NCBI GenBank assembly: GCA_025765615.1
Contig: JAIVFJ010000163.1
Span: 1-64,000, forward strand
Source of the DNA: Zopfochytrium polystomum
Lineage: Eukaryota; Chytridiomycota; Chytridiomycetes; Chytridiales; Chytridiaceae
DNA: 64,000 nt
Direction: 5' to 3'
A program made the position numbers and the translations under genes. Below the pieces are notes generated by a model. The model worked only from the letters and a program-made list of their open reading frames with translations. It had not been told where the DNA came from and ran no database searches. Shown here piece by piece: positions 1 through 12,119 of the stretch; position 1 is the stretch's first letter; the number at the start of each line of letters is the position of its first letter.

Positions 1-1334
1 ATGTCGGGGCTCCACGACTGGGCACTTTTGTTTCGAGTGGTAGAGGAAGCATGGGAGGTTAAAGTGATTGTTGTGAGCGGTGAGTTCTTGGAAAGTGCGA
101 GACGACGAAAGCGCAGAAGAATGAAGAAGACTTGTAATATGACAAAATAGACGCACAAGTCGTAAACGCCCCAAAGGGCGTCGGCCGCGACGAGACGAGG
201 GCCGGAGGCAACGAGGAGCGACAAGAGCGGCACCAGCGCGCGCTTCCTGGCGGTGACGACGACGGCGGCGGCGGGAGCAGGCCGTGACCGTGAGCGCGGC
301 TGGTGAGGATGATCCATAGGAGAGAGGTTCCGTGCGATTCCAGCAGCAGTCGACGAACGGGGCGGAAACAACGCACAGGACGCTGCAAGGAAGGCTCTTC
401 GGCGGCGGGCGGCGGGTGGTGACCGAACGAGTAGTCGAGTGAGTCTCGTGCTGATCAATCTATCTATCTATCAAGGTCAAGCAGAAGACGGTCGAGGTGG
501 TGGTGGTGGTGGTGGTGGTGGCGCAAGGCGCTTGCGGCGGCTGCTGGCTGGCGTGCTGCTGCCTTTTTCGGGCAGATTTGATGAATTAACAAGGCCGACT
601 CTGTCGGTGGACCCTGCCTTCGCCTCGTAGACACGCACACAAATGCTCTCTGTCTCCATCTTTCTCTTTCCAGAGATGAAAAATCTCATCGCCACAAACG
701 GGTATAAACAAACAATAGAAAATTCCTTGACCTTGAATCCACCAATCAGCACGCAGAGGACAGGTAAATTCGACCTTCCTTTTTTGGAACACTCTATTCA
801 CAACCCGCGCCGCTCAACCAGCCGCCAAATAACCATCTCGATTGGCGAAAAAAACCGATAAACCGAGGTTGTATTGAAGTGCTCCCCCAACCTGGAGGTG
901 GTCGTGAACAAGGCGCCAGGCCGTGTGTCCAACCGACCTCGCCAGACGCAGGGAACAAGCGTTATAACACACACACTCAAACCGACCCACCCACCCACCG
1001 TTCCTACCTCTTGACTTAAAGTCAGTCTGGGTGGGCGGGCGGAGGAGGAAAAAGAAAGGAAAACGGAAAACGAGAGAGGATAGTGAGAAATATGTGTCGC
1101 GAACAGGAGGCTCGCCATGGTGCACGTTTAACCATAACCACAGCGAGAGAAAAGAGAGACCTGGTAATATGCCAAGAGAGCTACACTCGGAAGAACAAAC
1201 AGCCGGGGGGAATGAGCGGAACAATGAAATACCGGAAAACGATGGACTTCGATACGCAACGGCCACTGGCAAAATAAGAAAACCGGGAATACCCCACTTC
1301 AAAAACCCAACGCCCATACGATTGGCTCGTCTCC
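1..1334. other. Left-edge intergenic DNA, no gene seen
   Basis: No reading frame here has convincing protein character. A short (TGG)n run lies near 497-521 and C/T-rich tracts follow. The 3' end of the first LRR gene begins at 1335 on the minus strand, so part of this is probably its 3' flank. A 49-codon ORF starts at base 1 but is basic and low-complexity and resembles nothing I recognise. Confidence 0.5.
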
Positions 1335-2944
1335 TCAGCCGCTCCTCGGCACCTTCTTGCTCTTCTCGTTCCTGCTCTTCCTCGGAACGTGCTGCGGCAT
1401 CGCAAACACGTCGCCCGCGCCCTCCGCTACGGCGCCCTTCGACGACGTCCTCGGCGCAATGGTCACAACCGAGGGCGCGGCCTTGCTCGACGCCGAAGGC
1501 GCAAAGTACTTTTTGTAGAGGTCGCGGTCGCGGCGTGACGACGACGGAGTGTGAGAGGACGAGGACGAAGAAGACGACTTGGGCGACCGGTAGTGCTTGC
1601 GCGGCGGCGGTTTCGGCGTCGACGCCGCCGATCCGGACGCCTCCTTGGTCCCAGTAGCGGTGGCGGTAGAGTTGGCACCGAGGAGCGAGCCAAAGTAGCC
1701 CGTCAGCGATGCGACGGCGGACGAGGCAGAGGCGTAGGCAGCGGTGGCAGCGTCCGAGACGGCGGCCGTGGCTGCAGAAACCGACGACGGGACACCAGCC
1801 GCCGCCGCGGTCTCGTTCTGCGGGACTGCGGCGGGCTTGCCGAGTTCGACGTCTTCGTACTGCTCGTCGTCCTCCTCGGACGTGTGCTCGCGGGAGGACG
1901 AGGCGCCGACCTTGCGTCCAATTGTCCCGCCCCAGAACTGCTCGACGGGGTCTGGGCTGGCGGATCCCGAGGACCGGTTGTTGCGGTCCGCCTCGTCCTC
2001 CTCCTTCGTGCTGACGGGCACTGCGCGCCCTTTGCCCTTCTTGTCCTTGGCACGCATCTTGGTCTTCCACTTTGGCAGAGACGCCTCCTTGTTGGCGGCC
2101 GCGAGGGCGGCCTGCCGCCGGCGGTAGGCGGAGAGCCCCGCCGGAGCGGCAGCCGCGGCTACGACGAGGACGGACCCAATGACGATTCCGCCAATGGCGA
2201 GGGAGGAGAGACCGCCAGAGGAGGAAGTCGAAGACGACTGCCCTGCGCCGGCCGCATCACCACCAGGGCCAACAACGGCAGCGGCAGCGGCCACCTTGCC
2301 GGCTGCGGACGTACAGTCGCTGGCGCAAACGTCGACGGAACCCAACGTGCAGTCGAAGGCGTTTGCCGTCAAGTTGCAGCTACCCGCCTGGTTGACGTAA
2401 AAGTTGGGTGGCTGGCCGAAAAAGTGGTTGTTGCTGAGGTCGACGGAGTTCAGGGCGGGGAGGTCGAGGAGTGTGGAGGGCACAGGGCCTGAAAGGTGGT
2501 TTCCAGCGACGGAAAAGGACTCCAGAGAGGCCGGCAGAGCAACAGTATCGGGAAGCTGGCCAGAGAGGTTGTTGTTGTCGAGTTTACTGCAAGATGACGA
2601 GGATGAGAAGACGGATTCCATTGAAGGGGGGAAACGCCCGCGGCATGCAAGGGAAGAGTGTGGGTGTTTTGGAATGGAATGGACAGAGGGAGGGGCACTC
2701 ACAGTCCGGTGACGGCGGTGCCGACGGCGTTGCAGGTGACGCCATAGGCGGAGCAGCAGTCGGTGGACAGGGTGTCGCTCGTCCAACCGGTGGAGACGGT
2801 CCAGCCGAGTCCACCCGTGGCCGTGTAGAAAGCGGGCAGGGCCGCGCAGTCCGGGTTGGTGAATGCGGCCGGCGACGCGGCCATCTTGCGCAGGACGGCG
2901 AATGCGTCGGAGCCGAGGGGGGCGGCGTTGGCGGCGGCGGGCAT
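1335..2944 (-). CDS. Single-pass membrane LRR protein (paralogue A)
   Basis: Two exons, complement(2703..2944) and complement(1335..2586), give 497 aa. The intron has a GTGAGT donor and TTGCAG acceptor and splits the first LRR, restoring a GLKLDNNNLSG repeat. Residues about 8-75 form a plant/fungal-type LRR N-terminal cap (TATGGLGW, then CCSAYGVTC). About three LRRs follow to residue 150, then a Cys-containing cap, a low-complexity stalk and one hydrophobic segment near 206-232 followed by YRRR. The remaining ~265 residues are Ser/Ala/Lys-rich and presumably cytoplasmic. No kinase is present. The start at 2944 is the first ATG after a GA-repeat leader, yet no signal peptide precedes the LRR cap. 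It is the divergent neighbour and paralogue of the gene at 4256. The likely role, cell-surface binding or sensing, is inferred from family architecture only. Confidence 0.85.
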
Positions 2945-2991
2945 GGTGACGCGGATGAAGGAAAAGGAAGTGGGCTGGAGTCGCGCGCGGC

Positions 2992-3025
<34 letters not shown>

Positions 3026-4255
3026 TGACGGGCTGATGAGAACAACTGTTAAATTGGAAATCCTTTCAGTATGTGGCGGCAGGCAGCGACGAACGGCTGC
3101 CCTTCGAAAAAGGAAAGAGGGCGGAAAGAGAGAGAGGAGACAAGGAGGCGAAAGAGGCCGTCTTCTTGGCCTTGGCCGTTTTGCTCGAGCGAATCGAAAA
3201 AAGAATAGAGAAAATTGGGAAAAGTTTGTCTGCAATCTCCCAAATCGACCGAAAGAAACGAACAAGTTCAAGAACGTATGGTTCTCTGGTGGGTTTGAGG
3301 AACGCGTTCTCAACATGGACACTCCCACGACATTCTGGAAGAGAAACATCTGCCCTTTTGAATCGTTCTGACACGAAGCGGACAGGAACGAGAAGCAAAC
3401 GATAAAGAGCAATATCCTCAGATTCAGCAGCAATGGTAGTTTAACGACTATAAGATATGAAGCAATGGGTTTTAAGCAGCTAAATGAGGACCGACGCCTC
3501 CTACTGCCAACATTGCAGGTTTGATGAGGTGCTCAATTCAATGACGGCAGTGAAAATCGCGATCTGTGACGAGGATGGATGTCTTCGTTATTGGCCTGTG
3601 CGCGGGGAAAACTCCGCAAAGATGAAATGGCTTGCGTGCAGAATTTCGCCAACCTCCTCTGCCACCGAAATTGCCCCACTCATGAGGTTTTGAAATTAGT
3701 GAAGGGGCAACAGAATCTTTAAATACATCCAACCACCTTCGGCTCGCTTCTATGTATGACCGCAAAGTTGGGTGGGATGCTTGTGGCGGCTCCATTGCCG
3801 CCGCACTGCAACTGCGGTCCCGTCGGCAATTCTTGCATTGGAACATTCCTGCAAGAGAAACAGAGACAAAACGGTTGGCGAGCAACCAAATTAGGCAACG
3901 GCGAAGTGGTGTGGAGCGGGGAAGGAAAGAGACTGATTGATGGAGTAGAGGAAAGCGACAGAGCGAACGGGGGATAGAAAGAAAGACAAAGCGAGACAAA
4001 CGGCGAAGCCGGCCGTAAATTGGTTCAGAGAAAGTCAGAAGGACTGGCGCCGACAGAGAGACAGAGGAAAAGCAGAAATCGGAAGGGACAAGAAGAAATT
4101 GGGAGAAAAAAAAGGCGAAGAACGAGCAGGAACAAAATCATTCGCACAACAGCAGACTTGTTCTCACCAAGACCGTCCTCGTCTTCACTCCCTCTCCTTC
4201 CCCACCGTCGCCCCCTCCCCGACCTCGCCGTCAATCCCCGAACACCGGCACGACG
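2945..4255. promoter_or_regulatory. Shared divergent promoter region of the two LRR genes
   Basis: About 1.3 kb separates the two start codons, which point away from each other, so both promoters must lie here. An (AG)n microsatellite at about 2994-3022 sits in the leader of the minus-strand gene. The leader of the plus-strand gene (about 4020-4150) is also strongly purine-rich and ends in a C-rich stretch before the ATG. I see no clear TATA box and no convincing coding sequence. Confidence 0.45.
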
Positions 4256-5762
4256 ATGACCACCCAGGCCGCCGCCCTCACTAAGCTCTACTCCGTCACT
4301 GGCGGACCCATGTGGTACAACAAGGATGGATGGGCATCCCTCACTGACGCCAACGTCTGCTCTGCCCACGGCATCGTCTGCAGCGGCACCACCGTCATTG
4401 GCTTGTAAGTACTCCCACCGTCGCACCGTCTGTCTGCCTGTCTGTCTGGGACCCAGTGCGCCTCCCTGCTTGCCCTCCCTTGGCGCTGTTCGTCATCACG
4501 ACGCTCACACAAGTCGCACCCTCACTACCACAGGCACCTCGACAGCAACAACCTTCAAGGTCCTCTCCCCGACGTCTTCGGTGCCCTCTCGGGCATCAGC
4601 GCCCTTTCCTTCTACAACAACACCCTTGTCGGTGCCGTCCCTGAGTCCCTGATGGACTTGCCGAGCCTGGACCACGTTGACCTGCGTGAGTGTGGATGCA
4701 TTACTTGAAATCCTGCGCTCAACCTCTAACACCTGGCTGTTCATAGGCACTAACCACTTGGATGGCCCTGTCCCCAACTTCGCCATCGACTACTCCCGTG
4801 GTGGCAACTGCCTTCTCAACGACAACGACTTCACCTGCCACCTTGACATGACCACTGGCTGCGTTGTGGACACTGTTCCCGAGTGCAATGGAAACGTCCC
4901 CACAGGAACCGTCTACAACACCAACCCTGGTCTTTCGAAGGGCGCCATTGCTGGCATTGCCATTTCCTGCGTTCTTGTCTTTGCCTCTATCCTTGGAGTA
5001 GCTGTCTTCCTCTACCAGCGCAGGAAGTCTGCCAGGCGGACTATGATTGGCTCGGACGACCTCCCTTCATACGGCTCTGCTACTGGTGGCCGCCGCTCGC
5101 AAGTCAACCCGTCGGACGTCAAGGCCATCGATGGTGCGGACGGCCCCTGGTGGACCCGTGACGACGTCAAGGTTGACCCCTCCGCTGCCGGCGCTGACGG
5201 CATGGTTGCGACCTCGAACGTCCGCCGTTTCCCTGTCGACGGCGCCTACCCTGGCATGCCCGGCTACCGCCACGCTGATGCTGAAGTCCCTGCCTTTGCC
5301 TCCAACACAACCGCTGTTGGTGTCTCTTCGACCCGCCCTCGCCGTGCTTCCGACGGTGACATCCAGCTGAACAACCCCATCGTGACCCGCGCCTCGGAAG
5401 ACCACGCCCAGAACGACCTTGCCGAAGCCGGTGCCGCCTCCCCGTCTGCTGCTCCCGCCACCACCTCGTCCGGCGCCCTTGGCTTCCTTGGTCGCATGTT
5501 TGGCGGATCCAGCACCGCCGCCGCAGTCCCGTCGTCCGAGGAGGAAGCCGACAACGCTGAGGAAGGCGACTACGAGGCTCCCGAGGGCTCGCGCCCGCGC
5601 GCTTCGTCGGCCGGTGCAACAGATGCCAAGGGCATGTACAGCCACCAAACCGCCTTCGCCGCCGCCTCTGCCAAGCGCGCCGCCGCCGCCCGCGCCAAGG
5701 TTGCTGCCAAGAAGGGCGCCCGGGTCCCCACCGTCACCAAGGCCCGCGGCCCGTCCATGTAA
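4256..5762 (+). CDS. Single-pass membrane LRR protein (paralogue B)
   Basis: Three exons, 4256..4404, 4534..4685 and 4747..5762, give 438 aa. Donors are GTAAGT and GTGAGT, acceptors CACAG and CATAG, and the phases close. The protein starts directly in an LRR N-terminal cap (SVTGGPMWYNKDGW, then CSAHGIVC). Three LRRs follow (HLDSNNLQG, SFYNNTLVG, DLRTNHLDG), then a Cys-paired C-terminal cap and a TM segment near 166-190 followed by YQRRK. The ~245-residue tail is Ser/Ala-rich. It matches the neighbour at 1335-2944 domain for domain, including the first intron position, but has a second intron after the DL of the third LRR that the neighbour lacks. No signal peptide is visible, which is odd for an extracellular LRR. 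An unrecognised upstream exon is possible. Confidence 0.88.
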
Positions 5763-7904
5763 AGAATGCTCTTGCACTGTGTCAACCTTTGGTTTTGAAG
5801 CGTCTGCATGTCACAATTTCCGACTGGTTGTCCTTCGAGTCGGTGGTCCTTAGTCTGGTGGATGTTTGCTTTGGCTGTTTTTTCTTATCACATTTCTTGT
5901 CCTTTCCTTTTGTCACCCCCTCCCCGTTTCTCTTTTTGTTCTTCTAAGCGACGACGGGCCCTCTCTCTCTGGTAGCGACGGGGTCTCCGCCGGTGGTTTT
6001 TACATCATCCTACTCTTGTTAGTGGTCACGGTTACGGGTGGCAACTGGTGGTGATGGAAGAGATGTCGCTGAACGTGATTTTGTGTTTTATAAAATTGGG
6101 AGTTCTATTCCAGCGGTCCTGTCTCTTCCCAAGCACACCACCTTGCTGTTTCAACACTCAAACCCCGTCGCCATCATCTTTCATTTCCCGTTTTTTTTTT
6201 TTTTCCTTCGTTCTTTCTCCTTGTGAATTCCTTGTTGTTTCGTTCCTCTCTACCTCCTGATCCGGGCGCCCTTGTTCCACAGATCCTCCGCTACGACGAG
6301 ACCAGCGCGAAAAGGAAGGATTAAATTGCCCGTCGCCTCGCACTGGTTGCGCATTGAATCAGACGGCCACGATTTTTTTTTTTCTTTCTCACTCTTCATT
6401 TTTGTTCTTGCGGCTTTGTGCCGAACCGGGTGAGAAATCGAAATGGCCGCGGCATTCCCCCCGCACCGAAACAAGCCCGGGCGACAGACCTCACTGGGTT
6501 AAAAAGACGCTCCTGCAAACGCTGAAGGCAAGGCGTGGCCTTGGCAGGATGGCGCTCTCAGCGAGCCTTCGCGCTGTTGTGTCCGCCCATTGGAGGGGAC
6601 GGGTACATTCAAGATCACACTCCTGGTGGGGCATCTGTGAACACGGAATAGCTTTACCCCCACCTCAGTTCTTCTGCACTGCAGCACCAACACTGATCCA
6701 ACAGCATTGTTTCTCCACTCTGTGCCTGAAACTCTCGCTGATGGCCTTGTAAGTGACACCTGCAGGCATGCTCACAGTGCCCCACCTCTTTTTTTCTTGT
6801 CTCTGGAAAATGTCTGGCTCCTTAGATACTGTTTTGCTAAAAATGATAACTATGAAACTGTTACTGATGCAAATTGGTACCTATTTGACTGGTCATGTCC
6901 CACAGTGCTTATCTCTTTTAATTTTCATTCCTCCTTCCTTTCGTTTTTCTTTTTCCTCTTCATACCTCTTTCTCAATCACTAGCTGCTGTGGGAGAAGCA
7001 GCCTCATTTATAACTTTAACGCCCCCCTTTAATGGAACCCTGCTTGGGCCTCTCCCACCTGGCCGTTGCATGCCCGATACTGAAAGGCACTGACAACTTC
7101 TGACTCACACAACCGTTGACAACTGAAAATTGCATCAGGGGGCTGCCCTAAAAACACAATAAACACATTGAAAAGGAGGTTTTGCCCTGTTTGTCTGGTT
7201 TTATTATTTTTATTTGACACAAAGACAAACTGGCTTTTGTCACATGGCTTCACTTTCCTTTGTATCTTGCCCCACCTTGTCTTCCTTTCTTCACTCCAAT
7301 GATTGCAAGGCTGCACCACAGATCAGGCTTGCTGCCCTAGAAAAATGCAACACGCCCCATTTTTGTATTTGATGGAATTATGGAAGTTGGGCTTGTTGCT
7401 GTTTTTCAGGGTGCCATTGATCAATGTGGCGCGCTGCTGCTCTCTGACAGCCCTTTCAATGTGGAAAGTCGTTTTCTGGAGCAAGCAAACCAAACTATGG
7501 GTGGCACTGTCTTTTTTTTGACCAAACTTGAAGAAAAACAAACAGAGAAAAAAGAGAAAAAGACAAAGGATGCATAAAAAGTAAATTTCTCTGTCCCCAC
7601 CCCACTGAAAATAGGGCAGTTTGCTTGATTTAGATTTTTGACCACCCCCAGGATGTCCAAGCTCCCATTTTTCAATAATGGGAGCTGGTGCATCCACAAC
7701 AAGGGAGATTGCAGACGATTTTATAACTTCTCCACCAACAGCCAAGAGCTGAGGTCAGAGATAGAGAGCAAGACAGACAACCTGTTGACTGCCACTCCGA
7801 GGAATGGGGAGGTAGACAGACAGCCCATTGACTTCCACTCAGATAGAAGGACAGGTAAGGCAAAAGAGAGGCAGAGAAAGTTGCGTCTGATTTGGGGAGA
7901 GTGT
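5763..7904. other. 3' flank of LRR gene B, then non-coding DNA
   Basis: Pyrimidine-rich sequence with long T runs (for example about 6190-6204 and 6374-6383) follows the LRR gene. The rest is AT-richer with no coding character. A perfect 10-bp inverted repeat with a 7-nt loop lies at about 7650-7676. Phrases of the form gacaRcctgttgact near 7780 recur at about 12176, 21768 and 21790, so part of this is dispersed repeat. Confidence 0.4.
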
Positions 7905-8095
7905 GAGACTGTGCTCTCTAAATCCTCACCCTGGGCTATGGGTGGCAAATAGAGCAATGGCCTAAATACCAATCCTGAAAAGTGAAAAAGGGCAAAAAGG
8001 AGATGTCTAGGGGTCACTAGACAGGACAATGTATTTGGAGTCTTAAGAAGCCCAAGAAACACAAAACTCTTACTACACACAAAGAGAAGACTCTC
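7905..8095 (+). repeat. Dispersed repeat module M, copy 1
   Basis: This segment (starting near gtgagactgtgctctcta and running past tgtatttggagtctta) is present again as an inverted copy at about 10085-10268. The two are clearly homologous with scattered substitutions and small indels. This copy lies just outside the foldback arm starting at 8191, whereas the other lies in the spacer between the arms. No coding potential is seen. Confidence 0.6.
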
Positions 8096-8190
8096 ACACT
8101 CAGACCAAAGGCAACTGTGAAAAGGTGGCACACTAGCAAAGAATGTGCAGGGTTCTCTGGTCCATGACACAGAGTGGGCCCAATGGGAGG

Positions 8191-9913
8191 TGTGAGGACG
8201 ACAGGCTGTTGAGCCTGCAACCTCAAATATAAAGAGTATACCCCGCTTTTTTAACTGATAACTTGTGAGGATTATCAATTTGACTTGACCAAACAACGTT
8301 TCACGAAAGTGACGTAACACGGCTGGACCCCATTTCTTATTATTTTCATGGGTTATTATTGTCCCTGCAAGCCGAACCACTGAGATTTGGACTGTCTCTT
8401 AGCCGCGGCCATGTATATTATTCATGTTATTATTACGCACTAAGTTGCAGGCCGAATGGATCAGGCCGCTCTGCACTACTGTCCAGAGGCCCTCTAGCTC
8501 AGTGGTGTAGAGCACTCCCTTCAATGGGAAAGGTGCTAAGTTTGAGACATGCTGGCAGTCACTGACTGAATGATGCAGAAATGCTAAGTTCTGTACAATG
8601 ACTAAGCCTTGCCCCCCTCACTTTTGGAAATGGATTAGGATGATGTCCTTCAGTGGGTAGAAGTACAGAGCTAACACAGAGCTGCTGCATAAGCTACCAT
8701 GATGAAAGGCCTCATGAAAGGGTATGAGATCATAGGGTTTTTTCTCCTTTCTTTATTGATGATTTTTACTTATTTTTTCAATTAGTAGTTTATCCTGTTT
8801 TTCCTGTTTTTACTGTTTTATCTTGTATTTATTTGTTTGTTTGTTGTCTCTGTGTGTGTCTCTTTTCTTTTGTGGCTGTGAGTGACTGTCTTCCTCTTTG
8901 CACCAACCAGCTCTCTCCAACTCCTCCATCTTTCTTGGCAGCTGATGCCAAGAAATGCTCCATGATTTTCTGAGCTGTCTTCCTTGTTTGATGCCTCAGC
9001 CCCATTGTTTGGTGACTCACTCCTCCTCTCTCTTCTTTGTTGTTTTATTTATTGTTTTGTTCTTTTGTATATGTTTTCCCCTCTTTTCCCTTCCTTCTTC
9101 CTTCACCCTGCTGATTCCAACCCTCTCCTATTTAAGCAGCCCACCCTCCATTCTTGTTGCCCCTTAGAACCTGTACCTGAAGTCTTCTTGCCTGCCCTTA
9201 TTCCTTCTCTGACTGTGTGTATGAGCTGGGGGTGGCACTCCCCTGGTGTGTGACAGGAGAATTGGTTCTCTTGGCCATTTATGGCAGTGTGCTGGGTTCA
9301 AGTACCAGTACACCTCACCATTCTGCATACTGTTTAGGTTGGTCTGGGGTAGGAGCTACTTGATGATGGACGGTGGGAGGGTAAAACTGTGGTAGTGCCT
9401 CTCTGGTTCCTGTCAATACATCACTTCAAATCCAGGTCTCTCAAGGTGATATGAATGAGTTGGCTGGTCAGGTATTATGTGGTGGTATGGTCTCTCTGGT
9501 ATTCCTCCCTGTCCCTGGTGATGGTTCCTTTGGCCTTTGGTGGGCCTGGTTCGCTGGGTTCAGACCCTCTTCCTTTCATGCTAATACCTGTGGTTGTCTT
9601 TGGTGTCTTCCTTGTGTGTGGGAGTGGGTATTGACCTTCCTTGCTTCTAAGACAGGTTATTCTCTCTGGCTTGGTGAGGCAGAGGTCTGTCTCCTGGTAG
9701 GATGAAGCAAGAAGAGTCCCACTGTCTCCCACCCTGGTTGCACCTCTTCCTTGGATCGAGTTGGAACACTCTCCTTGGAGTGAGACAAGTTGTGTCTGGT
9801 TCTGTTAAGTGGAAAACAGTTCTGATTTGGTTCAACAGGCACCTCTGCACACTAACTGTTCCTTGTGTCTGCCCTTTGTCTCTCCAACCCCCTCCAACTC
9901 AGGGTTTGACTTG
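8191..9913 (+). repeat. Left arm of a 3.9-kb foldback (inverted repeat)
   Basis: This arm is homologous over most of its length to the reverse complement of 10458-12119. Both outer ends begin TGTGAGGACRACAGGCTG and contain a small hairpin (CAGGCT...AGCCTG). Shared landmarks include the tRNA-like head at 8488, the block near 8820-9150 and the block near 9700-9910. No ORF runs through it. It could be a long-TIR foldback transposon or two copies of one retroposon in tail-to-tail orientation. No clean target duplication is visible. Confidence 0.7.
8488..8556 (+). repeat. tRNA-derived SINE-like head (family I, copy 1)
   Basis: The sequence has a D-arm/box-A-like segment (TAGCTCAGTGG...AGAGC), an anticodon-arm-like TCCC/GGGA stem around an Ala-rich loop region, and a degraded box-B-like GTTTGAGAC. 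The acceptor ends do not pair, so this is not a functional tRNA. The homologous minus-strand copy at 11797-11866 is better preserved. It is probably an RNA polymerase III promoter relic heading a retroposon. Confidence 0.5.
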
Positions 9914-10457
9914 TTGTTTCTTTTGATGGGTTGTAGTGGCTTGTCACTCCCCTTACCGATTCAGTCGGTTCTGTCTCTGGTCTAACTTGGCTTTTTGGCC
10001 TTGTGCCCCAGATGAAACCCTTCTCTGTCTTGCACCAGAAGATTATGCTTTCTTTTGTAATTGTGTCTGTTTCATGCTTTGGTGTGAGAAACCCCTCTTT
10101 TGTGTTAGAGATTTATTTGTGTTTTTCTTGGGCTTTTTAAGACTCCAAATACACTTTCCTGTCTAGTGCCCCTTTTCATTAGCAGGATTGGTATTTAGGT
10201 CCATGCTCTAGTTTCCACCTATAGCCCTAGGTGAGGAGTTAGAGAGCACAGTCTCACAGAGGCAAAAGCCAAAGCCAAAGGGGACCGGGAAATTCGGTAA
10301 CAATGCTGGAGGCGCAAGATGCAGCAAGCTCCAGTCAGCGGCACTAAGTGCAGCACTCCAATCCAACTGAAGAAGACAAGAGAGTGGGGAGGAAAGTGGC
10401 CAGACCCTGGTCTGTTGGAGCCACCACCATGGAGCAAGGCTCCCTCTCTGTCAAAGA
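9914..10457. repeat. Foldback spacer carrying inverted copy of module M
   Basis: This is the loop region between the two foldback arms. About 10085-10268 is a reverse-orientation copy of module M at 7905-8095. The rest (about 9914-10080 and 10269-10457) has no second copy that I can see and no convincing coding sequence. Confidence 0.5.
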
Positions 10458-12119
10458 CAAGCCCTAAGTTGGAGGGGGTTGGACACAGAGGGCAAACACA
10501 AGGAACAGTTAGTGTGCAGAGGTGTCTGTTGAATTAAATCAGGACTGTTTTCCACTTAACAGAACCAGACACACCTTGTCTCACTCCAAGGAGAAGTTCC
10601 AACTCAATCCAAGGAGGGGGCACACAGTGGTGGGAGACAGTGGGACTCTTCTTACTTCATCCTACTAGGACACGGACATCTGCTTCACCAAGCCAGAGGA
10701 ATTCCCTATCTTAGAAGCCAGGAAGGTTAACACCCACTCCCTCACCCAAATGTGGCACCATGACATCACAGGCATTAATCTGAGAGAAAGAGGGTCTGAA
10801 CCCAGTGAAGATCAGGCCCACCAGAGGCCACAGGAGCCAACAACCAGGGAGGAGGGGGCATACCTGAGAGACCATTCCTGCAGCAGTACCTGACCAGACA
10901 GCTCATTCATATCCCCTTGAGAGACCTGGATTTGACTAGATGTATTGACAGGAACCTAGAGGCACCACCACAGATTTACCCTCCATCCTTCCATCACCAA
11001 GTGGCTCCTGCCCAGTCCAACCTAAACAGCATGCAGAATTGGTGAGGTGCACTGGGGCTTGAACCCAGCACACTGCCATGATGGCCAAGAGGACTTCAAC
11101 CTCCTGTCACACACACCAGGGGACTGCCACCCCCAGCTCTACATACAGTCAGGAAGAAAAGGGCAGGCAAGGGACTTCAGGCACACGTTCACACAGTCAA
11201 CAAGATGGGGGGCAGCTACTGAAATAGGGGAGGGTTGGAATCAGCAGGGTGAAGGAAGAAGGAAGGGAAAAGAGGGGAAAACATATACAAATTAACAAAA
11301 CAATAAATAAAACAGCAAAGAAGAGAGAGGAGGAGTGAGTCACCAAGAAATGGGGCTGAGCCAGCCAAACAAGGAAGACAGCCCAGAGAATCATGGGGCA
11401 TTTCTTGGCAAACAGAAGGGAGTGGGCTGGCAAGAAATGATTGGTGCAGATAAGAAGACAGTCACTCTCAGCCACACAAGAAAGAAAAGACACAGACAGA
11501 GACAAACAAGGAATAAATAAAAGAGAAAACAGGAAAAACAGGATAAATTACTAATTGGAAAAATAAGTAAAAATCACCAATGAAAAGATAAAGAAAAACC
11601 CTGTGATCTCATTCCCTTTTATGAGGTATTACATCATGGTAGCAGGTGGTAGGGATTGTTAGCTCTGCCATCATCTTGTTAACTCTGTCCATCTGGGCTT
11701 AGCACTTCACCCACAGAAGTGTTTCAGTACTAAGTCATTTCCAAAAGTGAGGGGCCATTGGCCAGGAATGGACTGTATTTCTGCTCAGTCTGTCAACTAG
11801 CATGTCTCGAACTTGGCACCTTCCCAATTGAAGGGAGCGCTCTAACCACTGAGCAAGGGAGCCTTGTATCAGCAATTAGATCTGCAACATCGCCAATAAT
11901 AAATAATAATAGTAGAGCTCAGAGGCAGACAGAAGGAGCCAGTCGAAGGCTGTATGGAAACCCAATAAATAAAACGAGAGTAGGAATCCAAGCCTAGTCA
12001 CGTTTTGCCAGCAAAACGCAGGTCGAGACGGGGTGGTAATCCTCACAATTACCAGTTAAAAAGTGGGTATACACTTAATTTATTTGAGGTCACAGGCTCG
12101 ACAGCCTGTTGTCCTCACA
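10458..12119 (-). repeat. Right arm of the 3.9-kb foldback
   Basis: This is the reverse complement of the left arm at 8191-9913, with enough substitutions and indels to suggest the structure is old. It ends at 12119 with the reverse complement of TGTGAGGACAACAGGCTG. Tracts such as 11197-11520 align closely with 8820-9150 in reverse. It is non-coding apart from short chance frames. Confidence 0.7.
11797..11866 (-). repeat. tRNA-derived SINE-like head (family I, copy 2)
   Basis: Read on the minus strand, the sequence contains CTTGCTCAGTGGTTAGAGC (box A and D-arm), a TCCC/GGGA arm around a seven-base loop TTCAATT, and AAGTTCGAGAC, a near-canonical box B. The 5' and 3' ends do not form an acceptor stem, so a working tRNA is unlikely. 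This supports a tRNA origin for the family headed by this element and its partner at 8488. Confidence 0.55.

Noticed and set aside
1..150. 49-codon ORF starting at base 1
   Set aside because: Short, basic and unrecognised. It begins exactly at the window edge, with no splice or promoter support.
814..2070. 418-codon minus-strand ORF overlapping the LRR gene
   Set aside because: It is in the wrong frame relative to the LRR/TM tail, Arg-rich and low-complexity, and a shadow of the real exon 1335-2586.
7650..7676. 10-bp perfect inverted repeat as a terminator or operator
   Set aside because: It is a single occurrence in eukaryotic non-coding DNA with no gene nearby, so there is no basis for a function.
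11797..11866. Functional tRNA gene
   Set aside because: Box A, anticodon-like arm and box B are present, but the acceptor and T stems do not pair. It is treated as a SINE head.
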